DNA of 64,000 nucleotides from Actinomycetota bacterium (GTDB lineage Bacteria; Actinomycetota; Thermoleophilia; Gaiellales; Gaiellaceae), in contig PLJC01000012.1 of NCBI GenBank assembly GCA_003139545.1, positions 186,001 through 250,000 of the forward strand, in the 5' to 3' direction. Shown here one piece after another: positions 1 through 8,776 of the stretch; within the stretch, counting starts at the first letter, position 1; the number at the start of each line of letters is the position of its first letter. The position numbers and the translations under genes are program-made. Under the pieces are notes generated by a model. The model saw only the letters and a list, made by a program, of their open reading frames with translations. It ran no database searches and was not told where the DNA came from.

Positions 1-1
1 C

Positions 2-184
2 GGCGAGCTCGGCTTCCACCGGCTGGAGATCCAGATCTACGGCTTCAACGAGCGGGCCGTCGCCCATGCGGAGCGGGTCGGTTACGTGCGCGAGGGCGTG
101 AAACGGAAGGCTTACGAGAAGCTCGGCGAGTGGCAGGACGCGGTGCTCTTCTCGATGCTGCAGGACGAGCTCCCGCCCGAGTAG
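2..184 (+). CDS. GNAT family acetyltransferase, C-terminal fragment
   Basis: The window opens inside this gene; 60 codons remain before a TAG stop. The visible part resembles the end of RimJ/RimL-type N-acetyltransferases, which move an acetyl group from acetyl-CoA to an amine such as a protein N-terminus. The typical closing pattern is present: an asparagine-led helix (NERAVAHAERVGY), then a strand and a KLGEWQDAVLFSML stretch. The acetyl-CoA binding loop lies upstream of the window and cannot be checked. The glyoxalase gene follows 9 bases later on the same strand. The substrate is unknown. Confidence 0.75.
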   Translation, partial: GELGFHRLEIQIYGFNERAVAHAERVGYVREGVKRKAYEKLGEWQDAVLFSMLQDELPPE

Positions 185-193
185 CCTCCCGTC

Positions 194-586
194 ATGGCCC
201 AATTCCTGCACACGATGGTCCGGATCACCGATCCGGCGAAGAGCCGCGCGTTCTACGAAGCGCTCGGCTTCGAGTTCGAGCGCGACATGGACATCGTCCG
301 CAACGGCGAGCTCGAGGCGACCAACTACTTCTTCGGCGTCGGCGACCAGAAGGCCGTGCTGGAGCTGACATACAACCACGACAGCCGCACGTACGACGTC
401 GGCACCGGCTACGGCCACATCGCGCTGGCGGTCGACGATCTCGGCGGGACGCTGGAGCAGCTCGCCGCCCAGGGGATCGAGCCGGAACGGGAGCCGTACC
501 GCGTCCGCGAGGGCGGATCGCTGCTCTGCTTCGTCCGGGATCCCGACGACTATCGCATCGAACTGATCGACCGCTCCGGGAAATAG
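194..586 (+). CDS. gloA: Lactoylglutathione lyase-like (glyoxalase I / VOC family) protein
   Basis: This is a 130-residue VOC-fold protein, close in length to bacterial glyoxalase I, which isomerises the hemithioacetal of methylglyoxal and a thiol to the lactoyl thioester. The four metal ligands of the family can be placed at H6, E57, H75 (in GYGHIALAV) and E123 (in YRIELID), spaced almost exactly as in the Escherichia coli enzyme. It is probably cytosolic. Actinobacteria often use mycothiol or another thiol instead of glutathione, so the cofactor is uncertain. The ATG start follows the upstream acetyltransferase stop by 9 bases, so the two may be co-transcribed. Confidence 0.83.
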   Translation: MAQFLHTMVRITDPAKSRAFYEALGFEFERDMDIVRNGELEATNYFFGVGDQKAVLELTYNHDSRTYDVGTGYGHIALAVDDLGGTLEQLAAQGIEPEREPYRVREGGSLLCFVRDPDDYRIELIDRSGK

Positions 587-636
587 GCACAGAACCGGCA
601 CACCGTCGTGACGAAGTGCCGCCTAGCGTGGTCTCC

Positions 637-897
637 ATGGCATCCAAGACGGCAACACCGTGGGGCGCGGCCGACCTCGTCGAGGAGGTAGTCGTGCGCC
701 AGCAGGCGGGCGACCGGCGGTTCGCGTCCGTCGTCCAGCTACTCGAGACGCCGAAGGGCGAGCGGCTCGTCCGCTTCGCCTACACGACCGACGATACGGC
801 GCGTCGCGGGCCGGTGACGTTCCGGGCGCGCGACCTCGCGCGGCTGCGCACGCAGCTCGCGCACCATCCGGCGCTGGCGGAGGAGCTCGGCCTCTAG
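637..897 (+). CDS. Small hypothetical protein
   Basis: An 86-residue protein of unrecognised family. It is soluble and charged, with an alternating strand pattern in the middle (RFASVVQLLETPKGERLVRF) and an arginine-rich helix near the end. I see no signal peptide, metal motif or membrane segment. The ATG start is chosen because the frame further upstream runs antisense-like through the glyoxalase gene. Its TAG stop shares the tetranucleotide CTAG with the stop of the convergent HD-GYP gene. Coding is supported by a strong G/C third position. The function is unknown. Confidence 0.6.
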   Translation: MASKTATPWGAADLVEEVVVRQQAGDRRFASVVQLLETPKGERLVRFAYTTDDTARRGPVTFRARDLARLRTQLAHHPALAEELGL

Positions 898-2228
898 GAG
901 CTCAGGACGTCGAGCAACGCGTCGACGACGCGTGGGTCGAACTGCGTGCCGGAGCAGGAGCGCAGCTCTTCCGCCGCCTCGCGATCGGACATACGCGACC
1001 GGTACGCGCGGTCGGTCGTCATGGCGCTCCACGCGTCGCATGCCGAGACGATCCGCGCGGCGATCGGGATCCGCTCGGCGGGCAGCCCGTCCGGGTAGCC
1101 GTCGCCGTCCCAGCGCTCGTGCGATGACCGCACGACGTGCCCGATGTCGCCGAGTAGGCCGCCTACCTGGCCGAGCATCTCCTCGCCGAGGATCGTGTGC
1201 GTGCTCATCAGCGCCCACTCGTCGGCGTCGAGCGGGCCTGGCTTGTTGATGATCTCCGGCGGGATCTTGACCTTGCCGACGTCGTGCAGGAGCGCGGCGA
1301 ACTCCGCCTGCCGGCGCGCGCGCGGATCCAGGCCAAGACGATCGGAGACGGCGAGCACGAGCTCGACGACGTCGCGGCTGTGGCTGCCGGTGTACGCGTC
1401 GTCGGCTTCGATCATCTCGCCGAGCAGCATGGCCGTGCCGCGATACGCGTTCGAGAGCTCCAACGCATGGTCGAGGCGCCGCTGCCGTTCCTGCGCGAAG
1501 ACGAACAAGAGGCCGATGAGTGGAAGGACGAGCAGCGTGCCCCAGGGACGGCCGATGGTGGCGATGGCGATGCCGAGGCCGATCGGGGTGAGCGCCGCGT
1601 CGACGAGGACTGTCTCCCGCATCAGGCGGATGTGGTCGAGGACGCGCACCTTGTAGGCGATGCGCGACCAGGTCGACGTCATGGCAAGGTCGACGAACAC
1701 CTGAGCCGCGAAGGCTGCTGCAAAGAGCCCCGCGTTATTCCACGACGGAACCCTCGTTTCCCAGAACGCGAGCACGACGGCAGGCCCGACCGAGTACCAC
1801 GCATTCGCAAGGTCGATCGGCGTGTGGCTCAGAGGATGCGTGCGACGGTGGAGCTGCCCGACGAGAAAGCCGGCCGCCACGAGTAGCGGAACGTCGCGCG
1901 GCGGGAGTGCGAAGAACATCGGCACGAGCACGAGCTGGCTCGGCGCCGCGAAGCCTTCGTGGATCTCGAATTGGACTCGAGATGCAATCGCGTAGGCCGC
2001 GACGGCGAGCACCGCTGCGACGGGCGAGAAAGACCGGACCGACGGCAGGAAGACCGCCGCGGAGCATGCAGCGGCAAGGAATCCCACCGCCATCGCCACG
2101 GCGACGCGCTCCTCGAGCACACCGAGGCTTCGCGTCGAGCGCGCGCGCGCATGCTCGACCAGCTCGGTGGCGAGCAGATCGAGAGAGAGATCGCCGGCCG
2201 CAGCGGCTTCCACGCGCAGATTGTCCAT
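894..2228 (-). CDS. Membrane-anchored HD-GYP domain phosphodiesterase
   Basis: A 444-residue protein with about seven or eight hydrophobic segments in the first 250 residues, then a C-terminal HD-GYP domain. HD-GYP proteins hydrolyse cyclic di-GMP; the membrane part probably senses a signal. The HD pair is in FAALLHDVGKVKIP, followed by the metal-binding STHTILGEEML and the GYP signature in HERWDGDGYPDGL. The usual HHE begins as SHE, so one histidine is replaced by serine. The ATG start (MDNLRVEA) has an AGAGG ribosome-binding site 9 bases upstream. The gene is divergent from the secreted protein at 2361 across a 132-base spacer, in which I see short inverted repeats but no clear promoter. 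Confidence 0.88.
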   Translation of the reverse strand: MDNLRVEAAAAGDLSLDLLATELVEHARARSTRSLGVLEERVAVAMAVGFLAAACSAAVFLPSVRSFSPVAAVLAVAAYAIASRVQFEIHEGFAAPSQLVLVPMFFALPPRDVPLLVAAGFLVGQLHRRTHPLSHTPIDLANAWYSVGPAVVLAFWETRVPSWNNAGLFAAAFAAQVFVDLAMTSTWSRIAYKVRVLDHIRLMRETVLVDAALTPIGLGIAIATIGRPWGTLLVLPLIGLLFVFAQERQRRLDHALELSNAYRGTAMLLGEMIEADDAYTGSHSRDVVELVLAVSDRLGLDPRARRQAEFAALLHDVGKVKIPPEIINKPGPLDADEWALMSTHTILGEEMLGQVGGLLGDIGHVVRSSHERWDGDGYPDGLPAERIPIAARIVSACDAWSAMTTDRAYRSRMSDREAAEELRSCSGTQFDPRVVDALLDVLSS

Positions 2229-2360
2229 GTCAGGGAACCTCTTCGAGTACCTCGGAAGAGGGACTCGAAGCAAGATCCCTACGAAGGGGGATCGCACGAA
2301 GAATGGGGCGCGACGAGAGTGCGGCCTGTCCAAGTTCTGCGGCGTTTCTAGGAGGTCGGG

Positions 2361-2960
2361 GTGGCGACCATGATCAAGCGGCTCGCATTTGTGTTTGCGG
2401 TAGGCGTTTCTGTTGCGGTGGTTGCAGCACCGGCCGGCAGCGCGGGCCTCCTCACGTGCCCTGGGAACCTCCAGCCCTTCGCGCAGTTCGGCGACAACAA
2501 CGACTATTTCGGCTTCTCGAACAACGGCTTCGAGAACGGCACCACCGGCTGGAACCTCTCCGGCGCGTCCGTCGTGAGTGGCAACGAGCCGTGGGACGTC
2601 AGCGGAACAGGCAGCCACTCGCTGTCGATCGGCCCCGGCGGCACCGCCGCCAGCCCGCGTGTCTGCACGGCTCTGCTCGCTCCGGACTGGAGGATGTTTG
2701 CCAAGTCGAGCGGCGCGGACGGCTCGCTTCGTGCGCAGATCGTCTTCTACGGCCTGCTCGGCAACGTCACCGGGATCCTGAACGTGACGAACTTCGACTC
2801 ATCCGGCTACGACAGCTGGGAGCCGAGCGCGAACGTGCCGTCGCTCCTGTCGCTCCCGCTCGCGACCGTCTCCGCTCAGCTGCGGCTGACGAACACCGGA
2901 TCGAGCGGCACGTGGCAGGTCGATGACGTCTACGTCGACCCGTGGGGCATGCGCGGCTAG
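2361..2960 (+). CDS. Secreted protein of unknown function
   Basis: A 199-residue protein with a clear Sec signal peptide: KR followed by a hydrophobic core and an alanine-rich cleavage region around residue 30. The mature part is rich in Asn, Gly, Ser and Thr, with an NGFENGTTGWNLSG segment and a closing WQVDDVYVDP. These patterns are common in carbohydrate-binding-like beta-sandwich domains (family inferred, not proven). GTG at 2361 is preferred because AGGAGG lies 5 bases upstream; an in-frame ATG follows three codons later. The stop shares CTAG with purQ. Confidence 0.75.
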   Translation: MATMIKRLAFVFAVGVSVAVVAAPAGSAGLLTCPGNLQPFAQFGDNNDYFGFSNNGFENGTTGWNLSGASVVSGNEPWDVSGTGSHSLSIGPGGTAASPRVCTALLAPDWRMFAKSSGADGSLRAQIVFYGLLGNVTGILNVTNFDSSGYDSWEPSANVPSLLSLPLATVSAQLRLTNTGSSGTWQVDDVYVDPWGMRG

Positions 2961-3637
2961 ACCGCGGCGAGCGCGCGGTCGCGCGCGGCCTCGACGAGCG
3001 AGGCGAGGATCAAGGCTCCGTCCGCCGACCCCAGCAAGGGGTCGACGGCATGCTCGGGATGCGGCATGAGCCCGAGCACGTTGCCGGCCTCGTTGCAGAC
3101 GCCCGCGATGTCGTCCACCGAGCCGTTCGGGTTGTCGCGGTAGCGGAAGACGATCTGCGCCGGATCGAGATCCGGCGGCGGCACGTAGCGCCCATCGCCG
3201 TGCTTGACCGGGATGACGAGCGTCTGGCCTGCGTCGCAGCGCGTGGTGAACGGCGTGTCGGCGCGCTCGACCCGCAGCGGGACGTCGCGGCATACGAACC
3301 GCAGCGACTCGTTGCGCAGCAGCGCTCCAGGCAGGAGGCCGGCCTCGCACAGCACCTGGAAGCCGTTGCAGATGCCGAGCACGAGCCCGTCCTGCTCCGC
3401 GAATGCGCACACCGCTGAGGTGGCGGGGGAAAAACGCGCGATCGCGCCGCAGCGCAGGTAGTCGCCGTACGAGAATCCGCCCGGCAGCACGACCGCGTCG
3501 AGCGACGGGAGCTCGCGCTCCTCGTGCCACACCGGCACCGCCTCCGCGTCGAGAGCTCCGAGCGCCCACAGGGCGTCGCGGTCGTCCTGTGACCCCGGAT
3601 ACGTGACGACGCCGATCCGCGGCTGCGGACTAGCCAT
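2957..3637 (-). CDS. purQ: Phosphoribosylformylglycinamidine synthase, glutaminase subunit PurQ
   Basis: A 226-residue class I glutamine amidotransferase. It releases ammonia from glutamine for the PurL synthetase, making FGAM in purine synthesis; PurS holds the complex together. The nucleophile is C90 in LVLGICNGFQ, and the remaining triad is H193 and E195 in LMPHPEHAVDP. The oxyanion region LPGGFSYGDYLRCGA is intact. It is the last visible gene of purB-purC-purS-purQ, and its start overlaps the purS stop by 8 bases. purL is not in the window. Its TAG stop is formed from the same CTAG as the convergent secreted protein. Confidence 0.97.
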   Translation of the reverse strand: MASPQPRIGVVTYPGSQDDRDALWALGALDAEAVPVWHEERELPSLDAVVLPGGFSYGDYLRCGAIARFSPATSAVCAFAEQDGLVLGICNGFQVLCEAGLLPGALLRNESLRFVCRDVPLRVERADTPFTTRCDAGQTLVIPVKHGDGRYVPPPDLDPAQIVFRYRDNPNGSVDDIAGVCNEAGNVLGLMPHPEHAVDPLLGSADGALILASLVEAARDRALAAV

Positions 3638-3869
3638 GCAGCTCGATCTCGTACGACTCGATGAGCGGATTCGCGAGCAGTTGCTCGCACATGCGCTCCA
3701 CCTGCTCGCGCGCGCCTGCCTCGTCGTCGGCGTTCACCTCGAGGTCGACGACCTTGCCCACGCGCGCACCCGACACGGCGAAGCCGAGGTGCTCGAGCGC
3801 GCGCTCGACGGCGTCGCCCTGCGGGTCGAGGATGCCTGCCTTCGGTCGAACGAGAACAGTCGCCTTCAT
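3630..3869 (-). CDS. purS: Phosphoribosylformylglycinamidine synthase subunit PurS
   Basis: A 79-residue protein, the usual size for PurS, the small dimeric partner that bridges PurQ and the short PurL in Gram-positive bacteria and archaea. The N-terminal strand KATVLVRPKAGILDPQG and the VGKVVDLEV segment are characteristic. It overlaps purC by 4 bases (ATGA) and purQ by 8 bases, so translation is probably coupled. Its presence means this organism uses the three-subunit FGAM synthase and not the large single-chain PurL. Confidence 0.95.
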   Translation of the reverse strand: MKATVLVRPKAGILDPQGDAVERALEHLGFAVSGARVGKVVDLEVNADDEAGAREQVERMCEQLLANPLIESYEIELHG

Positions 3870-4726
3870 CCGAGCACGACCGACGGGTTTTCGAGATACG
3901 CCGGGAATGGGATGGTCGTCAGCCGCTCGAACGCCTCGATGTACTTCGCGCGCGTCGCCTGCACGACGTCCGCCGGGAGCTCGGGCCCCGGATACGTCTT
4001 GTCCCAGCCCGTCGACTCGCAGTAGTCGCGCACGAACTGCTTGTCGAAGCTGTCCTGCGCGCGGCCGGGCTCGTATGCGTCGCCGGGCCAGAAGCGGGAC
4101 GAATCCGGCGTCAACGCCTCGTCGCCGAGCACGAGATGACCGTGCTGGTCGAGCCCGAACTCGAACTTCGTGTCGGCGATGATGATCCCGGCACCGAGCG
4201 CGTGCTCGGCCGCGACTCTGTACACCTCGATCGCGGCCGCCTCGACTTCGCGCAGGCGCGCCTCGCCGACGAGCTCCGCAGCCTGGTCGCGCGTGATGTT
4301 CTCGTCGTGCCCCGTCGTCGCCTTCGTCGCCGGCGTGAAGATCGGCGACGGCAGCTTGTCCGACTCGCGCAGCCCCTCCGGCAGCGCGTGGCCCGACGTC
4401 GAGCCGGTCGCCGTGTAGTCCTTCCAGCCGGAGCCGGCGAGGTATCCGCGGACGACGCACTCGATCGGCAGCATCTCGAGCTTGCGGCACTCCATCGACC
4501 GGCCGTCGTCGCGGATCGCGAGCATGTGGTTCGGGACGAGCTCGCGCAGCAGGCTGAACCAGAAGCCGGAGAGCCCGGTGAGCACGCGTCCCTTGTCGGG
4601 GATCTCGGTGGGGAGGACGACGTCGAAGGTCGAGATGCGGTCGCTGGCGACGAGGAGCAGACGCTCGTCGTCGAGTGCGTAGAGCTCGCGGATCTTTCCC
4701 GATCCGACGTGGACGGCTTCAGGCAT
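3866..4726 (-). CDS. purC: SAICAR synthetase PurC
   Basis: A 286-residue phosphoribosylaminoimidazole-succinocarboxamide synthase, which uses ATP to join aspartate to CAIR. Signature stretches are visible: GSGKIRELYALDD at the start, LPIECVVRGYLAGSGWKDY in the middle, and IADTKFEFGLD followed by LTPDSSRFWP. The length sits with the 290-300 residue actinobacterial and eukaryote-like form, longer than the 240-residue enteric enzyme. Its start overlaps the purB stop by 8 bases, and its stop overlaps the purS start. Confidence 0.97.
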   Translation of the reverse strand: MPEAVHVGSGKIRELYALDDERLLLVASDRISTFDVVLPTEIPDKGRVLTGLSGFWFSLLRELVPNHMLAIRDDGRSMECRKLEMLPIECVVRGYLAGSGWKDYTATGSTSGHALPEGLRESDKLPSPIFTPATKATTGHDENITRDQAAELVGEARLREVEAAAIEVYRVAAEHALGAGIIIADTKFEFGLDQHGHLVLGDEALTPDSSRFWPGDAYEPGRAQDSFDKQFVRDYCESTGWDKTYPGPELPADVVQATRAKYIEAFERLTTIPFPAYLENPSVVLG

Positions 4727-6020
4727 GGACTGGCTCCTTCAGGCGGTTGAACACGGTGTCGACATGCTTCGTGTAGGCATCGAGGTCGAAGACGGCATCG
4801 AGATCGATGCGCGACGCGATCTCGTCGTCGGCGCGGACGAGCGCCCGGAAGTCGAGCTCCTCCTCCCATGCGCGCATCGCGTCTCGCTGCACGAGGCGAT
4901 ACGCCTCGTCGCGCTCCAGCCCCGACTCGACGAGGGCGAGTAGCACGCGCTGGCTGAAGAAGAGGTAGTGGCTCGCCTCGAGGTTGCGCCTCATTCGTTC
5001 CGCTCTCACGACGAGGCCGTCGACCAGCCACGCGAACCGGTCGAGCATGTAGTCGAGGGCGAGGAACGCGTCCGGGATCACGACGCGCTCCGCGGACGAG
5101 TGTGAGATGTCGCGCTCGTGCCAGAGCGCGACGTTCTCGAGACCGACGAGGGCGGTGCCGCGGACGACGCGCGCGAGGCCGCAGATGCGCTCCGCGACGA
5201 CGGGATTGCGCTTGTGCGGCATCGACGACGAGCCCTTCTGCCCCTTGCCGAACGGCTCCTGCACCTCGGCCACCTCGGTGCGCGCCAGGTGGCGGATCTC
5301 GAGCGCGAACGTGTCGAGCGACGACGCGACGACGGCGAGCGCGCACAGGAGCTCGGCGTGCCGGTCGCGCTGGATGATCTGGGTAGAGGTCGGCGCCGGC
5401 TCGAGACCGAGCCGCTCGCAGGCGATGCGCTCCAGCTCAGGGTCGGTCGCGGCGTACGTGCCGACGGCGCCGCTCAACTTGCCGACGCGCATGCCCTCGA
5501 GCGCGCGCCCGATCCGTACGCGTCCCCGGTCGAGCTCGAACGCCCAGCCCACGAGCTTGAGGCCGAACGTCGTCGGCTCGGCGTGCACGCCGTGCGTCCG
5601 GCCCATCTGGAGCGTGAACCTGTGCTCCTCGGCGCGTGCGACGACGGCGGCGAAGGCGCGGTCGAGGCCCTCGAGCAGGAGCCGGCCGGCTTCGCGAATC
5701 TGAAGCGCAAGCGCCGTGTCGACGACGTCGGACGAGGTCAGCCCGTAGTGGAACCAGCGTCCCTCGGGCCCCAGCTGCTCGGCCACGGCGTCCACGAAGG
5801 CCGCGATGTCGTGGTGGAGGGTCTGCTCGAGCTCCGAGACTCGTTCAGGGGCGGGCGTCCGGGCCTGAGAGATCAAGTCAGCCGCCTCTGGCGGCACGGT
5901 CCCCAGCTCGGCCCAGGCGAGCGTCGCGGCCTTCTCGACGTCGAGAAGTGCTGAGAACTTGCCCTCCTCCGACCAGATCCTGGCCATGGCCGGTCGGGAG
6001 TAGCGGGCGATCACTGGCAC
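4719..6020 (-). CDS. purB: Adenylosuccinate lyase PurB
   Basis: A 433-residue member of the fumarase/aspartase superfamily. It removes fumarate from SAICAR and from adenylosuccinate, acting twice in purine synthesis. HYGLTSSDVVDT and MGRTHGVHAEPTTFG carry the catalytic regions, and the superfamily signature is GSSSMPHKRNP. The GTG start gives MPVIARYSRPAMARIW, which matches the conserved N-terminus of the family. It is the first gene of purBCSQ. A GAGGGAG/CTCCCTC inverted repeat (6028-6048) lies just upstream and could be an operator, but I cannot assign a regulator. Confidence 0.97.
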   Translation of the reverse strand: MPVIARYSRPAMARIWSEEGKFSALLDVEKAATLAWAELGTVPPEAADLISQARTPAPERVSELEQTLHHDIAAFVDAVAEQLGPEGRWFHYGLTSSDVVDTALALQIREAGRLLLEGLDRAFAAVVARAEEHRFTLQMGRTHGVHAEPTTFGLKLVGWAFELDRGRVRIGRALEGMRVGKLSGAVGTYAATDPELERIACERLGLEPAPTSTQIIQRDRHAELLCALAVVASSLDTFALEIRHLARTEVAEVQEPFGKGQKGSSSMPHKRNPVVAERICGLARVVRGTALVGLENVALWHERDISHSSAERVVIPDAFLALDYMLDRFAWLVDGLVVRAERMRRNLEASHYLFFSQRVLLALVESGLERDEAYRLVQRDAMRAWEEELDFRALVRADDEIASRIDLDAVFDLDAYTKHVDTVFNRLKEPVHA

Positions 6021-6096
6021 CAGTCTAGAGGGAGCACCTGACTCCCTCTCTCGGGGGAGGGCGACCAGCCGAAGGCGTCGATAGTTTGGTAGACGT

Positions 6097-7158
6097 ATGT
6101 CTGTTGAAAACTGTACAAATCTCCTTTACAAGCGGGGCCCGGCTGTTCTCGGCGTCTGCATCGCCGGCCTCCTCTGCCTGATCGTCACGCTGCTCCTGAT
6201 CGGCCCGCCCGAGAACGCCCGCGCGGCAGCCGTCGAGCCGCCCCAGCAGGCTGCGTCCCTCGTGAGTTTCGATCCGCTCTCCGCCGCCGCGATGCACATC
6301 TCGGAGCACGCCCAGGCCGATCCGAAGCCGAGGGTGCCCACACGCGCGACCATCTCGCTGTACGAGCGCACGACATCGCCACGCCTCTTCCGCCGGCAGG
6401 GCTGCAGCGCAGCGCAGCGCGGCGCCACCGGTGTCGTCATCCTCGATTTCGGCAAGCCGTCGTACAACGGCCACACGTACGGGACGATGCTCTTCTCCGG
6501 CGTGTTCGCCGGGAACAAGAAGATCACCGGCGCGATGCTTGACTACGCGCGCGGCTACGCCGCCTGCCTGCCGCGCGGCTCGAACGACCGCATCGCGCTC
6601 GCGCGCGGCACGAGCAACTATCACCCGAGCGTCCCGAGCGTCTACAAGGCCGGCCGCAAGTGGGCGCGCGAGACGATGACGCTCCAGCGCGCACTCCGCG
6701 CCGGCAGCCTCGACGCGCATGTCACGTCCGCCGCCGCGGACGACGTCGAGCCGGCGTGGGATCGCTCGTTCTGGCGGACGCGCGACTTCTACCGCGGCTA
6801 CGCGGATTCGCGCGTCGGCCATGCGCTCTACAACTACGGCTCGCTCGACGGCGGCATCGTCAGCGGCGTTTGGAACGCGCACCAGGCGTTCTACGTCACC
6901 GGCGGCATGCGCTACGCGCACGCGATCCCGGAGATCTACAACCGGACGATGGCACGGGAGTGGGCCGCCCTCGCCCAGGTCGCGCAGCACCGGTACCACC
7001 GCTCGGTCAAGTTCGCCGGCGTGATGACGGAGCGCACGTCGTCGAACCACGGGATCAAGCCGCGCGACGCCCACCGCATGCTCGTGCGCGAGCTGACGGT
7101 GCAGGGCCGCGGCGACGCGCCCGCGCGGGTTCCGGCCGCCTACACGAACATCAGGTAA
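6097..7158 (+). CDS. Membrane-anchored or secreted protein of unknown function
   Basis: A 353-residue protein with a single N-terminal hydrophobic segment (about residues 14-37), so it is either anchored or exported. The rest is hydrophilic and rich in Arg, Tyr and His. I do not recognise a family. Notable stretches are VVILDFGKPSYNGHTYGT, GTSNYHPSVPSV and YNYGSLDGGIVSGVWNA, which look like ordered domain motifs; an AWDRSFW motif and a TSSNHG motif occur later. A glycosidase-like or lysozyme-like fold is possible but only a guess. The gene sits alone between purB and purE, and its TAA abuts the purE stop. The 76 bases before it hold only the short inverted repeat near purB. Confidence 0.7.
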   Translation: MSVENCTNLLYKRGPAVLGVCIAGLLCLIVTLLLIGPPENARAAAVEPPQQAASLVSFDPLSAAAMHISEHAQADPKPRVPTRATISLYERTTSPRLFRRQGCSAAQRGATGVVILDFGKPSYNGHTYGTMLFSGVFAGNKKITGAMLDYARGYAACLPRGSNDRIALARGTSNYHPSVPSVYKAGRKWARETMTLQRALRAGSLDAHVTSAAADDVEPAWDRSFWRTRDFYRGYADSRVGHALYNYGSLDGGIVSGVWNAHQAFYVTGGMRYAHAIPEIYNRTMAREWAALAQVAQHRYHRSVKFAGVMTERTSSNHGIKPRDAHRMLVRELTVQGRGDAPARVPAAYTNIR

Positions 7159-7566
7159 CTAGCGATTCAGGATGCGCAGCGCGAGCGCTGCCGCATTCTT
7201 CGCGTTGTCGACGCCCACCGCCGCCACCGGAACGCCGGGCGGCATCTGGGCGATCGCAAGGAGCGCGTCCAGTCCGTCGAGGACGCTCATGCTGGACCGG
7301 AACGGCACGCCGATGACGGGGAGATCGGTGTGCGCCGCAACCGCGCCCGGCAGCGCGGCCGAGAGGCCCGCGCCGCAGATCAGGACCTTCAGGCCGCGCG
7401 CGCGCGCGGTGCGGGCGTACTCGGCCACGGCGTCGGGTGTCCGGTGGGCCGAGCGGACTTCGAACTCGTAGGCGACGCCCGCCTCGTCGAGCACGTCGAG
7501 CGCCGGCTGCATGCGCTCGCGGTCGGAATCGGAGCCGACGAGGATGCCGACGACGGGGTCAGGCAT
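7159..7566 (-). CDS. purE: N5-carboxyaminoimidazole ribonucleotide mutase PurE
   Basis: A 135-residue class I PurE, somewhat shorter than the usual 160-170. It rearranges N5-CAIR to CAIR. The substrate loop GSDSD is at residues 12-16, followed by VRSAHRTPD, and the later AALPGAVAAHTDLPVIGVP is diagnostic. The C-terminus ends soon after the AVGVDNAKNAAALAL helix. It overlaps purD by 8 bases. purK is not in the window. The stop directly abuts that of the convergent gene (TAACTA). Confidence 0.96.
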   Translation of the reverse strand: MPDPVVGILVGSDSDRERMQPALDVLDEAGVAYEFEVRSAHRTPDAVAEYARTARARGLKVLICGAGLSAALPGAVAAHTDLPVIGVPFRSSMSVLDGLDALLAIAQMPPGVPVAAVGVDNAKNAAALALRILNR

Positions 7567-8740
7567 TGGTGGCGATGTCCGTTCGGAATTGCATGCCGGC
7601 GAAATCTATGCGCGCGACGCTCGCGTACGCGGCAGAACGTGCCTCGGCGATCGAGGCGCCCGTCCCCACGACATTGAGGATGCGCCCGCCGTTGGTGACG
7701 AGGCGGCCCTCCTGGAGGGCCGTGCCCGCGTGGAAGACGAGCGCTTCCGTCGCCTCCATGTCGATCGGCGTGCCCGATTCGCCGCGCTCGGGATAGTCCC
7801 GAGAGGCGATGACGACGGTGACGGCCGCGAGGCCGTTCGTCGGAAGCGCGACGCCGCCGAGGTCGCCTGCCGCCGTCGCCGCGAGCGCCTCGAGGAGGCC
7901 TCCCTCGAGCAGCGGCAGCACCGACTGCGTCTCCGGGTCGCCGAAGCGGCAGTTGAACTCGATCACCTGCGGTCCCTGCTCCGTGAGGATCAGCCCCCCG
8001 TACAGGAGGCCGAAGAACGGCGTGCCCCGGCGTGCGAGCTCGCGGAGCACGGGCCGGTGGATCGTCTCCAGGATCTCACCGACGTCGGGAGCGTCCGCCA
8101 CCGGACTGTACGAGCCCATCCCGCCGGTGTTCGGCCCCGTGTCGCCGTCGCCGATGCGCTTGAAATCGCGTGCCGCCGGGAGGGCGACCGCCTGCTCGCC
8201 TGCGGCGATCGCGAACACGGAGAGTTCCGGGCCTTCGAGCAGCTCCTCGACGTGGAAGGGCTGGCCGAGCGCCTGCGCCGCGCGCAACGCCGCGTCGAGC
8301 GCCGCCTGGTCGCGGCACACCCAGACGCCCTTGCCGGCGGCGAGCCCGTCCGCCTTGACGACGCACGGCGGCCGCGCGACCGCGAGCGTCCGCGCGGTGG
8401 GCACGCCGGCCGCCTCCATCACGTCCTTCGCGAACGCCTTCGAGCCTTCGATCTGCGCTGCCGCCGCGCTCGGGCCGAAGACGGGGATGCCGCGGCGGCG
8501 CAGCGCGTCGGCGAGGCCGATGACGAGCGGCGCCTCGGGACCGACGACGACGAGGTCGACCTCGAGCTCGGCCGCAAGCGGGACGACCGATGCCGGATCT
8601 TCCGCACGGACGGGATGGCAGCTCGCGAGCGCCGCGATGCCGGGATTTCCGGGCGCGGCGTGCAGCTCGACTCCGTCGCGGGCAAGCGCCCACGCGAGCG
8701 CATGCTCGCGACCGCCCGACCCGACCACGAGCACCTTCAC
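7559..8740 (-). CDS. purD: Phosphoribosylamine-glycine ligase PurD
   Basis: A 393-residue ATP-grasp enzyme that joins glycine to phosphoribosylamine (GAR synthetase). The GTG start gives VKVLVVGSGGREHALAWAL, the exact family N-terminus; an ATG eight codons upstream is less likely. ATP-grasp elements include PCVVKADGLAAGKGV, TGPNTGGMGSYSP and VIEFNCRFGDPETQ. It is co-transcribed with purE through an 8-base overlap. fdhD is divergent, 36 bases away. Confidence 0.96.
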   Translation of the reverse strand: MKVLVVGSGGREHALAWALARDGVELHAAPGNPGIAALASCHPVRAEDPASVVPLAAELEVDLVVVGPEAPLVIGLADALRRRGIPVFGPSAAAAQIEGSKAFAKDVMEAAGVPTARTLAVARPPCVVKADGLAAGKGVWVCRDQAALDAALRAAQALGQPFHVEELLEGPELSVFAIAAGEQAVALPAARDFKRIGDGDTGPNTGGMGSYSPVADAPDVGEILETIHRPVLRELARRGTPFFGLLYGGLILTEQGPQVIEFNCRFGDPETQSVLPLLEGGLLEALAATAAGDLGGVALPTNGLAAVTVVIASRDYPERGESGTPIDMEATEALVFHAGTALQEGRLVTNGGRILNVVGTGASIAEARSAAYASVARIDFAGMQFRTDIATNA

Positions 8741-8776
8741 CGCGCGATCGTAACCCGGCCTCATAGCATCTCCGTC

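Noticed and set aside
6025..7074. A long minus-strand frame opposite the gene at 6097
   Set aside because: Same Arg/Ala/Val-rich antisense composition. The plus-strand frame has a hydrophobic anchor and a normal residue mix.
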